Shown here one piece after another: positions 1-9,252 of a DNA stretch of 64,000 nt. The position numbers and the translations under genes were made by a program. The notes beneath the pieces are model-generated. The model did not search any database. It was not told the origin of the DNA and worked only from the letters and a program-made list of their open reading frames with translations. Source of the stretch: CBFDBF01 sp050287965 (lineage in GTDB: Bacteria; Pseudomonadota; Gammaproteobacteria; Chromatiales; Chromatiaceae); contig JBNKCX010000017.1 in NCBI GenBank assembly GCA_050287965.1, forward strand, positions 1 to 64,000. Direction: 5' to 3'. Numbering within the stretch: position 1 is the first letter of the stretch; each line of letters begins with the position of its first letter.

Positions 1-48
1 CTGCGGATCATGTCGGGTGAAGAGGGCAGGATTAAGGAAGAGGAATAA
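1..48 (+). CDS. Possible C-terminal tail of a gene cut by the window edge
   Basis: Frame 1 is open from the window edge to a TAA at 46-48 and ends in an acidic tail (EEGRIKEEE). It could be the last 15 residues of a gene lying mostly outside the window. Nothing identifies it, and such a short open stretch can occur by chance. Confidence 0.25.
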   Translation: MRIMSGEEGRIKEEE

Positions 49-707
49 GCCCGAGCGCAAATACAGGGCGTCCCCCGTCCCGCCGTCGCAATAGACATCG
101 AGTAATAAACGCAGAGGCCGCAAAGGCGCGGAGACGCAAAGTCTTACTGTGGAAGCCCGGTCCCCTGGGCGATACGAAATCCAAGCAAATCGCCCTCAGG
201 AGAGGGCTTGTATGTTAGTTCCCGGCACGTGCCGGAATAACAAAACTTAAACGCAGCCTGCGATGCTCGGCGGCCCACACGGTGTTCGGGTGCCGCACCA
301 ATACCCCGTTAGACGCAGCCGAGCACCGCAGGGATTTCCGGATCAGGCCCAAAGGGGCGCCGCATGGACGTGGCGCCTCCAGCGCGGGCGAGGGACCGCC
401 CGTCGCTGGAGCCCCGGAAATCGTGAGGCGCGCAGGGGACCCCGTAGGGGCAAGTCTTCGGGGGTCTTTTCTTTGGTAACTTTCTTTTGGACAAGCAAAA
501 GAAAGTTACTTGCAGCCATTACAGAGATGCGAAAAAAAGAAACTCAGAGTCGATAGGCTGCAACACTGGCTACCAGATACCCAAATACTGCAACAAGCGG
601 TCACGAAATTGGTTACCGGATCTAAATTTAAGATCAAGAGAAAGGCGGAACCCTACCGCACAACCCCTGATTCAACTCCGCGAAGTACGCCGGGTACACA
701 ATAGAAA
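49..707. other. Gene-free repeat-rich stretch
   Basis: No convincing gene is seen here. Near 108-140 there is a degenerate short-period repeat of the CGCAGAG/CGCAAAG/CGGAGACG kind, common as dispersed intergenic repeats in proteobacteria. At 250-510 a GC-rich block ends in the inverted repeat listed separately. The open frames in it (263-556, 309-494) have the skewed Arg/Pro/Gly composition of translated repeat DNA and are treated as spurious. Confidence 0.5.
476..509. repeat. Perfect 14-bp inverted repeat, dispersed-element type
   Basis: Arms GTAACTTTCTTTTG (476-489) and its exact complement (496-509) are separated by 6 nt. The arms are identical over 14 bp, so the RNA would form a stable hairpin. 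It closes a GC-rich block of the type found repeated between genes in gammaproteobacteria. It could act as a bidirectional terminator near the 3' end of tsaD, but a mobile-repeat origin is as likely. Confidence 0.5.
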
Positions 708-1748
708 TCAAACCGCCGGCAACTCCTCCAACGGCCAGCGCGCCCGAACCCCGAACAGCAACGGCTCCCGCTGACCGACCCGCAACCGCTGCCAACCCAC
801 ATAGGCGATCATGGCTCCGTTGTCGGTACAGAACTCCGGGCGCGGGTAGAACACCTCAACCCCCTCCTTCTCCATGGCCTTACGGATGCGCTCCCGCAAC
901 CTGCGGTTGGCGCTGACCCCGCCGGCGAGCACCAACCGCGCCGCCGCGGTTTCACGCACCGCGCGCCGGCACTTGATCACCAGGGTGTCCACCACCGCCT
1001 CCTCGAAGGCGCGGGCGATATCCGCCCGGGTCTGCGCGGCGGTCGCGGCATCCACCGCGGAGCCCTCCGGCAACTCCTCCCGCAGGGTGTTGAGAGCGAA
1101 GGTCTTGAGCCCGCTGAAACTGAAATCCAGGCCCGGCCGGTCAGTCATGGGCCGGGGAAAACGAAAACGCTTGGGATCCCCCTGCTCCGCCAGCCGCGCC
1201 AGCTCGGGACCTCCGGGATAGGGCAGCCCCAGAAGCTTGGCGGTCTTATCAAAGGCCTCCCCCGCGGCATCGTCCAGGGACTCCCCCAGCATGCAGTAGC
1301 GCCCCACCCCCTGCACCTCTACCAGCTGGGTGTGCCCCCCGGAGACCAGCAGGGCCACGAACGGGAACTCCGGCCCCCGCTCCTCCAGCATGGGGGCCAG
1401 CAGATGGCCTTCCATATGGTGCACCGCCAGGGCCGGCACCCCCAGCGCCCAGGCCAGGCTGCGGCCGATGGCGGCACCCACCAGCAGCGCCCCCACCAGA
1501 CCCGGCCCGCCGGTATAGGCCACGCCGTCGATATCCTCCCGCCGCAGCCCCGCCTGGACCAGGGCCTCTTCCAGCAACGGCAGGGTCTTGCGCACATGGT
1601 CCCGGGAGGCCAGTTCCGGCACCACCCCCCCGAACTCGGCATGCACCTCCACCTGGCTGTAGACCTGGTGCGCCACCAATCCCCGGTCGCCGTCATAGAT
1701 GGCGATGCCGGTTTCGTCGCAGGATGTCTCTATGCCAAGGACCCGCAC
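708..1748 (-). CDS. tsaD: tRNA N6-adenosine threonylcarbamoyltransferase TsaD
   Basis: Transfers the threonylcarbamoyl group from TC-AMP to A37 of ANN-reading tRNAs, acting with TsaB and TsaE in the cytoplasm. The protein (346 aa, usual length) opens with the family start VLGIETSCDETG. It carries the metal-ligand histidines in HHMEGH, the SGGHTQL nucleotide-binding motif, FSFSGLK and a C-terminal DNGAMIAY segment. I chose the GTG at 1748 because the conserved N-terminus begins there; the frame stays open far upstream without family similarity. It is divergent from rpsU, the usual gammaproteobacterial arrangement. Confidence 0.95.
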   Translation of the reverse strand: MRVLGIETSCDETGIAIYDGDRGLVAHQVYSQVEVHAEFGGVVPELASRDHVRKTLPLLEEALVQAGLRREDIDGVAYTGGPGLVGALLVGAAIGRSLAWALGVPALAVHHMEGHLLAPMLEERGPEFPFVALLVSGGHTQLVEVQGVGRYCMLGESLDDAAGEAFDKTAKLLGLPYPGGPELARLAEQGDPKRFRFPRPMTDRPGLDFSFSGLKTFALNTLREELPEGSAVDAATAAQTRADIARAFEEAVVDTLVIKCRRAVRETAAARLVLAGGVSANRRLRERIRKAMEKEGVEVFYPRPEFCTDNGAMIAYVGWQRLRVGQREPLLFGVRARWPLEELPAV

Positions 1749-1776
1749 CGGCCTAGACCCCGCCCATAAATAGAAT

Positions 1777-1805
1777 TTGTTTCTTTGCAAACCACTGCAT
1801 ATAAC
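1777..1805 (+). promoter_or_regulatory. Probable sigma-70 promoter of rpsU
   Basis: A TTGTTT (-35) and TATAAC (-10) lie 17 bp apart, about 50 bp before the rpsU start in the gap between divergent tsaD and rpsU. This is the expected place for the promoter of the macromolecular synthesis genes. Assigned by motif and position only. Confidence 0.55.
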
Positions 1806-1856
1806 AGTAAAATCCCCGCCTTTCGGTTTTCGGATATTCCTGACTTGAGGTAACAA

Positions 1857-2072
1857 ATGCCCTTCGTACGTGTTAAAGAGAACGAGCCGTTTGAAATCGC
1901 CATGCGCCGCTTCAAGCGCTCCTGTGAAAAGGCCGGTATCCTCGCCGAGGTCCGTCGCCGTGAATTCTACGAGAAACCCACCACCGAGCGTAAGCGCAAG
2001 GCCGCTGCCGCGGTTAAGCGCCACATGAAGAAGGTACAACGCGAACACCGGCGTTGGGAACGCCAGTACTGA
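1857..2072 (+). CDS. rpsU: 30S ribosomal protein bS21
   Basis: Small-subunit ribosomal protein S21, 71 aa, highly basic with the typical opening (VKENEPFEIAMRRFKRSCEKAGI). It sits on the 30S platform and helps initiation on messages with weak Shine-Dalgarno pairing. A GAGG ribosome site lies 8 nt before the ATG. It is the first gene of the rpsU-yqeY-dnaG-rpoD series, which links ribosome, primase and main sigma factor. Confidence 0.98.
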   Translation: MPFVRVKENEPFEIAMRRFKRSCEKAGILAEVRRREFYEKPTTERKRKAAAAVKRHMKKVQREHRRWERQY

Positions 2073-2118
2073 TCTTAGCAGCATCCCCGACCGCACCGTA
2101 AGCGAATTCCCTTCGCCC

Positions 2119-2562
2119 ATGCTGAAACAACGCATCCAGGACGACATGAAGGGCGCCATGAAGGGTGGCGACAAACGCACCCTGGGCGTCATTCGCCTGA
2201 TCCTGGCCGCCGTCAAGCAGCGGGAGGTGGACGAGCGCATCGAGCTCGACGATGCCCAGGTGCTCTCGGTCCTGGACAAGATGGTGAAGCAGCGCCGGGA
2301 CTCCATCGCCCAGTACGAGGCGGCCGGACGCCAGGACCTCGCGGATCAGGAGCAGTTCGAGATTGAGGTGCTGCAGACCTATCTGCCGGATGCCCTCTCC
2401 GAAGAAGAGATCTCCAAACTGGTGGACGAGGCCATCGCCGCCGCCGGCGCCGAGTCCATGCGGGACATGGGTAAGGTGATGGGGCAACTGAAACCGAAAC
2501 TACAGGGCCGTGCCGACATCGGCGCCGTCAGCGCCCTGGTCAAAGAGAAACTCGGCGGCTGA
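2119..2562 (+). CDS. yqeY: GatB/YqeY domain protein
   Basis: Protein of 147 aa made of the helical YqeY domain that resembles the C-terminal tRNA-binding domain of GatB. It begins MLKQRIQDDMKGAMK and holds the conserved ADIGAVSALVKEKL end. Its exact role is unsettled; it is thought to bind tRNA or help amidotransferase-type reactions. It lies 46 nt after rpsU and 43 nt before dnaG, the standard position in many gammaproteobacteria, so it is probably co-transcribed. Confidence 0.93.
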   Translation: MLKQRIQDDMKGAMKGGDKRTLGVIRLILAAVKQREVDERIELDDAQVLSVLDKMVKQRRDSIAQYEAAGRQDLADQEQFEIEVLQTYLPDALSEEEISKLVDEAIAAAGAESMRDMGKVMGQLKPKLQGRADIGAVSALVKEKLGG

Positions 2563-2605
2563 ATCCGTCGGCCTGTCGCCACCGCCGCTGGTGTAAGCTT
2601 ATGCC

Positions 2606-4336
2606 ATGGCCGGTAGAATCCCCCCCCAATTCATCGACGAACTGCTGAACCGGGTCGACATCGTCGACCTGATTAACAGCCGCGTCGCGCTCAAGAAGAC
2701 CGGCAAGGACTATCAGGCCTGCTGCCCCTTTCACGACGAGAAGACCCCCTCCTTCACCGTCAGCCGCGATAAACAGTTCTACCACTGTTTCGGCTGCGGC
2801 GCCCACGGCACCGCCATCGGTTTCCTCATGGAGTACGACCACATGGGATTCGTGGAAGCGGTGGAGGAGCTGGCCCAGCGGGAGGGTCTGGAGATCCCGC
2901 GGGAGGAAGGCGACGCCCCCGGACCGGACTACCGCCCCCTGTACGAGACCCTGGAAGAGGCGGCGCGATTCTACCGCTGGCAACTGCGCCACCACCCCGA
3001 GGCACAGCGTGCCGTCGACTATCTGAAAGGGCGCGGCCTGAGCGGAGAGATCAGTGCCGAGTTCGGCATCGGTTTCGCCCCGCCCGGCTGGGACGCCCTG
3101 CTCAACCACCTGGGCGGGAACGAAGACGGCCTGAAGAGGCTCCGCACCACCGGCATGGTCTCCGAACCGGAGGGTAAGTGCTATGACCGCTTCCGGGACC
3201 GCATCATGTTCCCCATCCGCGACCGGCGGGGCCGCACCATCGCCTTCGGCGGCAGGATCATCGGCGACGGCAAACCCAAGTATCTCAACTCCCCGGAGAC
3301 CCCCCTGTTCCACAAGGGCCGGGAACTCTACGGCCTGCACGAGGCCCGCAAGGCCCTGAAACAGATCGACCGGCTGCTGGTAGTGGAAGGTTATATGGAC
3401 GTGGTGGCCCTGGCACAGTTCGGCATCCGCTACGGGGTGGCGACCCTCGGCACCGCCACCACCGCGGACCACCTGGAGCTGCTGTTCCGCACCACCCCGG
3501 AGGTGGTGTTCTGTTTCGACGGCGACCAGGCCGGCCGGGACGCGGGCTGGAAGGCCTTGAACACCGCCCTGCCGCTGATGCGCGACGGGCGGGAGGTGCG
3601 CTTTCTGTTCCTTCCCGAGGGGGAAGATCCGGACACCATGATCCGCAAAGAGGGGGCCGAGGCGTTCGAGACCCGGGTCCGGGATTCCCTACCCCTCTCC
3701 CGGTTCCTCTTCGACCACCTCACGGAGCAGGTGGACATGGCGACGCCGGCCGGCCGCGCCAAGCTGTCGGAACTGGCCACCCCGCTCCTGGACCGCCTGC
3801 CGAACGGGGTCTTTCAGGCCCTGATGCGCAAGGACCTGAGCAACCTGGTGGGGATCGAGGTGGCCCCCCGCCGTGATCAGGGGACGTCATCCAAAAAGCG
3901 GCCCCTGCTGAAGGGGGCGAAACAGACCATTACCCCCCTGCGCCTGGCCATCGCGCTGCTGCTGAAGAACCCGCAGCTGGCCCTACTCCCGGATCTGCCC
4001 GCCGACTGGCGGCAGCTGGATTCCGAAGGCGTCACACTTCTGACCGAAATGCTTGATTTGGTGCGGAACCAACCCCACCTAACCGCTGCCCAACTGATCG
4101 AACGCTGGCACCACCGGGAGGAGTACCGTTACCTGAACAAGCTCTCCGGCACGGACCTGCCCATCCCTGAGGAGGGGATGGAAGCGGAGTTCCGGGGGGT
4201 TCTGGCACGACTGGAGCAGCAGCTCAGGGACGAGGAGCTGGCACGACTCCTGGATAAGGCGAACCTGGAAGGCCTGAGCGGCGACGAGAAGCAGCGGCTC
4301 AAGCACCTGCTCGCCGGGGAGGCGCGGCAGGTGTGA
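2606..4336 (+). CDS. dnaG: DNA primase DnaG
   Basis: Makes RNA primers at the replication fork for DnaB helicase and PolIII. It is 576 aa, close to the family norm. The order is an N-terminal zinc-binding domain (CCPFHDEKTPSF and HCFGCGAHG), the catalytic core with GRIIGDGKPKYLNS and the TOPRIM motifs VVEGYMDV and FDGDQAGRDA, then a C-terminal helicase-interaction region. A DnaB-binding tail is present. It belongs to the rpsU-dnaG-rpoD series, 105 nt before rpoD. Confidence 0.98.
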   Translation: MAGRIPPQFIDELLNRVDIVDLINSRVALKKTGKDYQACCPFHDEKTPSFTVSRDKQFYHCFGCGAHGTAIGFLMEYDHMGFVEAVEELAQREGLEIPREEGDAPGPDYRPLYETLEEAARFYRWQLRHHPEAQRAVDYLKGRGLSGEISAEFGIGFAPPGWDALLNHLGGNEDGLKRLRTTGMVSEPEGKCYDRFRDRIMFPIRDRRGRTIAFGGRIIGDGKPKYLNSPETPLFHKGRELYGLHEARKALKQIDRLLVVEGYMDVVALAQFGIRYGVATLGTATTADHLELLFRTTPEVVFCFDGDQAGRDAGWKALNTALPLMRDGREVRFLFLPEGEDPDTMIRKEGAEAFETRVRDSLPLSRFLFDHLTEQVDMATPAGRAKLSELATPLLDRLPNGVFQALMRKDLSNLVGIEVAPRRDQGTSSKKRPLLKGAKQTITPLRLAIALLLKNPQLALLPDLPADWRQLDSEGVTLLTEMLDLVRNQPHLTAAQLIERWHHREEYRYLNKLSGTDLPIPEEGMEAEFRGVLARLEQQLRDEELARLLDKANLEGLSGDEKQRLKHLLAGEARQV

Positions 4337-4441
4337 TCCTGCCCCCTAAATCAACCTGCCGGGTGGCTAAAAAACCGTACGCATGCTATATTTGCCTGCT
4401 TTACGTTTGCGCAATCACATCTAACCGAACAACGTCGCAAT

Positions 4442-6295
<1,854 letters not shown>

Positions 6296-6310
6296 CCATC
6301 ACGGACCAGA

Positions 6311-6352
6311 AACCGGTTTCCCGGGATTTCCTTAAAGAAAGGAGCCCGGGTT
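6311..6352. terminator. Stem-loop between convergent rpoD and HNH gene
   Basis: Two CCCGGG arms flank an internal TTCCTT/AAAGGA pairing in the short gap after rpoD and overlapping the end of the convergent HNH gene. There is no clear T tract on either strand, so it is only a candidate bidirectional terminator. Confidence 0.35.
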
Positions 6353-6697
6353 ATGCTCTTCTGCGTGACAGTTAGAACATAGCAAAATACAGCGGCCGGC
6401 CTCCTCCTCGATCTCTTCCCATCGCCGATTCGACAGTGAACGCAAATCCAGAGGAAACCTTTTTTCCCGCGGAACCAAATGATGGAATTCCAATGCGGCG
6501 TGATTGCGATCATAGCCGCACCGGCTGCAGGCGCCCCCCATCTGTTTAATCAATCGTATCTTTCTCCTCCGACCCCTCTGCTGCTGCGCCTGATAAGATT
6601 GATGGTGCAAGTTCAATACGATGTTTTTGCACTGCCTCGAACAATATTTTCTCTGTCTGCCGACCAATACCTTTCCGCAATGCAAGCAGTTCGCCAC
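6332..6697 (-). CDS. Small free-standing HNH endonuclease-like protein
   Basis: About 121 aa. It has an N-terminal Cys pair set (CLHCG, YCSRQC) that looks like a treble-clef zinc site. A second zinc-type HNH core follows: CSRCGYDRN, the catalytic-type EFHH, and CSNCHAEEHN. I chose the GTG at 6697, with GGGAGG five nt before it and the family-like start ANCLHCGK. The ATG at 6742 has its AAGGAG only two nt away. The gene lies just upstream of, and pointing away from, the intron-split tRNA-Ile. A link with homing is possible but unproved, and a restriction-type role is the alternative. Confidence 0.75.
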   Translation of the reverse strand: MANCLHCGKVLVGRQRKYCSRQCKNIVLNLHHQSYQAQQQRGRRRKIRLIKQMGGACSRCGYDRNHAALEFHHLVPREKRFPLDLRSLSNRRWEEIEEEAGRCILLCSNCHAEEHNPGSFL

Positions 6698-6808
6698 CCC
6701 ATCCTCCCGCGGCTGCAATATATTGATTATGATATTGATCATAACTCCTTATAAAGCATTACGCATTAGGAAATAGCGGCATATACCTGCTAAAATGCCG
6801 CTCGCATA

Positions 6809-7122
6809 GGGCCTATAGCTCAGTTGGTTAGAGCAGGGGACTCATCAAAATGGTGCGCCCACGCTGAAAGGCGTGGGATGAACGGGATGAATTCAGGGGA
6901 ACCGTAGCAGCAACGGCTGACGGCAATCCTGAGCCAAGCCGGGGGTGCACCCCCGGAAGGTGCAGAGACTACCTGAGGGCTGAAGCGCCCTTAATTACAG
7001 GCTAGAGCGTCCCGCACCCTAGCACGCATTGCGTGCGGGTGGTGAGATAGTCCGCTCCCGTTGGAAACAGCGGGGTTCAGTGAATCCCTTGGTCCCAGGT
7101 TCGAGTCCTGGTGGGCCCACCA
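6809..7122 (+). tRNA. tRNA-Ile (CAU anticodon, lysidine type), interrupted by a group I intron
   Basis: The 5' exon is 6809-6845 and the 3' exon 7083-7122, together 77 nt with encoded CCA. The acceptor stem GGGCCTA/TGGGCCC pairs with one G-T. The D arm and T arm (GGTTCGAGTCC) are standard. The anticodon stem GGGGA/TCCCT encloses loop CTCATAA with anticodon CAT at 6843-6845. The body resembles the minor tRNA-Ile whose C34 is turned to lysidine by TilS, not initiator tRNA, which would have three GC pairs above the loop and an unpaired acceptor end. It must splice to function. Confidence 0.93.
6846..7082 (+). ncRNA. Group I self-splicing intron (IC3-like) in tRNA-Ile
   Basis: 237 nt without an ORF, inserted right after the anticodon. 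Exon CAT can pair with GTG at 6853-6855, giving the U-G wobble that marks a group I 5' splice site. The intron ends in G (7082). The core has the GGCAATCCTGAGCCAA segment (6922-6937), GGTGCAGAGACTA (6959-6971) and GATAGTCC (7046-7053), whose GACTA/TAGTC pairing is P7. These match the conserved strings of cyanobacterial tRNA-Leu and Azoarcus tRNA-Ile introns. Splicing needs guanosine and Mg2+; activity is inferred. Confidence 0.93.
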
Positions 7123-7141
7123 ATAGAATCAATAAGTTATA

Positions 7142-7166
7142 AATCCGGCATCCGCCGGATTTTTTA
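7142..7166 (+). terminator. Rho-independent terminator after the tRNA
   Basis: Arms AATCCGGC and GCCGGATT enclose a 4-nt loop and are followed by a T run to about 7166. It lies 20 nt after the tRNA CCA end and fits as its terminator. Confidence 0.85.
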
Positions 7167-7282
7167 TTCCGCACCCTCTAAACACCAAACCAATCGACCC
7201 CGGCCATCCGGTTTGCTAGTATCGTTCCATTAGCGCGGCTAAGGTTGGTTGCGGTATTTAAAGAAAGGACCAAACAAAATAA

Positions 7283-7305
7283 AGCCCGCTTTAGCGGGCT
7301 TTTTT
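7283..7305 (+). terminator. Orphan rho-independent terminator
   Basis: Stem AGCCCGC/GCGGGCT with a 4-nt loop and six T. No clear gene ends just before it; the short open frame at 7249 overlaps the hairpin and is not credible. It shields the cassette region from upstream transcription. Confidence 0.7.
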
Positions 7306-7333
7306 GTGCAGGCCGTTAAAACGCTTTTGGAAT

Positions 7334-7408
7334 TGGCGGCATATTGCAATATTTATGCTGGCGGCATAACACGGTATTGGTGCCAGCCATATAACACACT
7401 GTTAGAGC
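7334..7408 (+). other. Attachment-site-like region upstream of the first cassette
   Basis: Three degenerate, directly repeated units of about 25 bp end in the integron R-box GTTAGAGC (7401-7408). TGGCGGCATA occurs at 7334 and again at 7359. The 15-mer GGCATATTGCAATAT (7338-7352) recurs exactly at 31425-31439, again just before an R-box and a cassette gene. Direct repeats plus an R-box recall an attI site, but no integrase gene is near. It could instead be a decayed attC. Confidence 0.5.
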
Positions 7409-7412
7409 ACAT

Positions 7413-8231
7413 ATGGCAAAGAATCGACCTCCAATACCACCAAAGATTGCATCGAGTTTGTTAATGGCAAACCGTCACGCATGTTGTGTGTGTCAAGATC
7501 ATCGTGTTCAGATACACCATATAGATGATGACGCAACAAATAATGTTCTGGAGAATTTAGCTGCGTTATGTTTGCCTCACCATGATCAGGCGACAATGAC
7601 TGCTGGGCTGTCGAGGAAATTAAAAGCTGAAGATATAAGGAAATATAAACAACAATGGGAAGCAAAATGCGCTGCTGATGTGCAGGCACTTTCTAGAGAT
7701 AGACTCCGGTTCTATGCAACTGTATATAAAAATCCTCCTCGAATTCGCGAGCTTTTCGGCGGATTGTCATCAAATGAGCGTCTTGCTGCAATTTCTCAGC
7801 TAACGAACGAAATAAATGAAGATATTGAGCATCAACGCAAAGACAAGGGGTTTCAGTGGCAAGCTAATCCAGGTGATAACGATCTAACAAAGGCTCTTAT
7901 GTTTTCACTTCGTAATGGGGAACTCTGGCCACGTGTTTTACATCGTGTTGAAGGACATCCAGATGATCCTGATTACCCAATCGATATGTCACCTCCAAAC
8001 GGGATGACTACCTTTCATGGGTTTGATCTATATTGCCAATTAATGGTCAGGACAATCTGTATTCTCCACCCTCCTATTGCACTCGAATCACTATGGGCAT
8101 TAGGCAATGAACAGCAAATTGATCATTTTCTGGCAGCCTTGTATCATTCAGGGAGCGCGCGATTGGTAAATCTATCTCATCTCCTAAGCTGGCGGATAAG
8201 AATCCTCTTGGTAGAGTTCAGTTTCGAGTGA
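7413..8231 (+). pseudogene. HNH-nuclease cassette gene, probably frameshifted (N-terminal part)
   Basis: 272 aa in this frame. Residues 24-56 form an HNH zinc site: CCVC, IHH at 34-36, two Asn at 43-44, and CLPHH. It looks like a DNA endonuclease of restriction or anti-invader type. The last 25 or so residues are implausible. The +2 frame, open from about 8130, reads on smoothly as KLADKNPLGRVQFRV into the next open frame, so an indel near 8150-8160 is likely. AT-rich, unlike the core genes. The gene starts 4 nt after the R-box and is the first integron cassette. Confidence 0.6.
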
Positions 8232-8491
8232 AAAGAAATGGCGTTGTATATCGAGCAATACTGCCAATTAAGAATATGTACGTATTTTCGGATACGTCAG
8301 CAGATAATCTTGAGCGTTCAAAGGTATGCGGGGTTGCGCTATTAGAAGATGCACAGGAAGTAGACAATGATGGAGTAAAAGAGATTCATATTGGTTTGAA
8401 GCCTCTTATTATCGGGATTGGCGGTTTAGGTCAGTCAGAAGATGGCTGGTGGGACATAGACCAAGCTAAGGTTGGCAGTGAAGTGCTCTAA
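8228..8491 (+). pseudogene. C-terminal part of the frameshifted HNH cassette gene
   Basis: 87 aa if read from the GTG at 8228, which overlaps the preceding TGA as GTGA. The overlap could mean a coupled second gene. The reading frame is open upstream of the GTG with protein-like sequence, which favours one gene broken by an indel. Its stop lies inside the R'' box of attC1, common for cassette genes. No recognisable domain. Confidence 0.5.
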
Positions 8492-8557
8492 CAAGGCGCT
8501 CGTTCGGACGCAAACTACGCTGCGCTTCGTTTGCGCCGCACAGCTTAAACGTTATAC
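8485..8557 (+). other. attC recombination site 1 (integron cassette)
   Basis: R'' is GCTCTAAC (8485-8492) and R' is GTTATAC (8551-8557). Between them is a stem, GGACGCAAAC against GTTTGCGCC, with one extrahelical A, as in attC hairpins. R'' is the exact 8-nt complement of GTTAGAGC at 7401-7408, which is what a single cassette (7402-8551) requires. That match fixes both ends of cassette 1. Confidence 0.88.
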
Positions 8558-8574
8558 ATAAAAAGGGGAAAGAC

Positions 8575-8895
8575 ATGGAGTGGTATTACTGGCTGGTACT
8601 TGTCGTGATCATTGTCATTGTGTACAGCTATTACAGCAATAAATGGCGAAGAGAACGCCTTATGGAAAAATACAAAAACAAAGAAATCGTAGACCGGATA
8701 ATGAGCAAGACTGTATGGCAAGGTCAAAACGAAGAACAATTAATTGACACCCTTGGCAAACCCCTTGACATAGATCAAAAAGTATTAAAAACAAAAACCA
8801 AAGAAATCTGGAAGTACAACCAAACAGCAAAAAACAGGTATGGCCTCAAAGTTACCCTAGAAAACGGCTTAGTGGTTGGCTGGGACCAAAAATAA
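8575..8895 (+). CDS. Small membrane-anchored cassette protein, unknown function
   Basis: 106 aa with one N-terminal membrane segment (residues 4-21) and a basic cytoplasmic or periplasmic part. The second half (TLGKPLDIDQKVL...KEIWKYNQ...LENGLVVGWDQK) resembles the short SmpA/OmlA-like fold seen in small envelope proteins, by pattern only. An AAGGGG site precedes the ATG. It is the only gene of cassette 2, between attC1 and attC2, 18 nt after the R' box. AT-rich. Confidence 0.75.
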   Translation: MEWYYWLVLVVIIVIVYSYYSNKWRRERLMEKYKNKEIVDRIMSKTVWQGQNEEQLIDTLGKPLDIDQKVLKTKTKEIWKYNQTAKNRYGLKVTLENGLVVGWDQK

Positions 8896-8896
8896 T

Positions 8897-8956
8897 GTAC
8901 AACAAGGCGCTTCATCCGACCCACCTCCGCGGTCGGCTGAGCTTGGTCGTTAGCGC
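8897..8956 (+). other. attC recombination site 2 (integron cassette)
   Basis: 60 nt from GTACAAC (R'') to GTTAGCGC (R'), with CCGACC/GGTCGG forming the central stem. R'' pairs with the start of cassette 2 (GTTATAC at 8551) at 6 of 7 positions. Length and layout match a standard attC. Confidence 0.8.
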
Positions 8957-8970
8957 AAACTAGGAGTAGT

Positions 8971-9111
8971 ATGCATATGGACGACTGGAGGAAGACTAAA
9001 GGGGACGCATTTATTTTTAGAGAGATAAAGGATGACGAAAATTCGAAAAATAAACGCGTCCCATTTTACAGGAGATATAAGCAATCCCGATCAGAGAGGA
9101 ATTTACGCTAA
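8971..9111 (+). pseudogene. Truncated third cassette gene, broken by a REP-like insertion
   Basis: Starts with a TAGGAG site and ATG (or ATG at 8977), 14 nt after the R' box. After about ten residues (MDDWRKTK) it runs straight into the GGGACGC palindrome at 9002, so the rest is repeat DNA. Product unknown. Its opening resembles that of the remnant at 33601 (MSDWRVK). Confidence 0.4.
9002..9062. repeat. REP-like palindrome, GGGACGC type
   Basis: Arms at 9002-9018 (GGGACGC then ATTTATTTTT) and 9046-9062 are inverted copies with one mismatch around a 27-nt spacer. This is the pattern of palindromes spread by REP-associated tyrosine transposases. No such transposase is in the window. Confidence 0.65.
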
Positions 9112-9139
9112 TATTAGAAACAATTGCTATCTGACCCGG
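9086..9139 (+). repeat. REP-like palindrome, GGGTCAGAG type, copy 1 (degenerate)
   Basis: CCCGATCAGAG at the left and CTGACCCGG at the right enclose a core identical to copy 2 at 9845-9898 over about 35 nt. A further GGGGTT/GACCCC pair at about 9169-9226 follows. Copies 1, 2 and 3 form one family. Confidence 0.7.
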
Positions 9140-9252
9140 TTTTTGCGCTTAACTAGGGGAATATGTGGGGTTATAACAGACATTACGATTCGTGTTGCTA
9201 AATTAAATTTCAACTGACCCCGTTCATCAACGAATTTGACAAGGAGATAGTT

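Noticed and set aside
263..774. Open frames of 60-97 aa in the first 800 bases
   Set aside because: Biased Arg/Pro composition, overlapping frames on both strands and an inverted repeat in the same DNA point to translated repeat sequence.
7249..7464. 71-aa frame before the HNH cassette
   Set aside because: It runs through a strong terminator and the attachment-like repeats and has no protein-like features.
9032..9217. 61-aa frame at the repeat cluster
   Set aside because: It lies almost wholly in REP-like palindromes.
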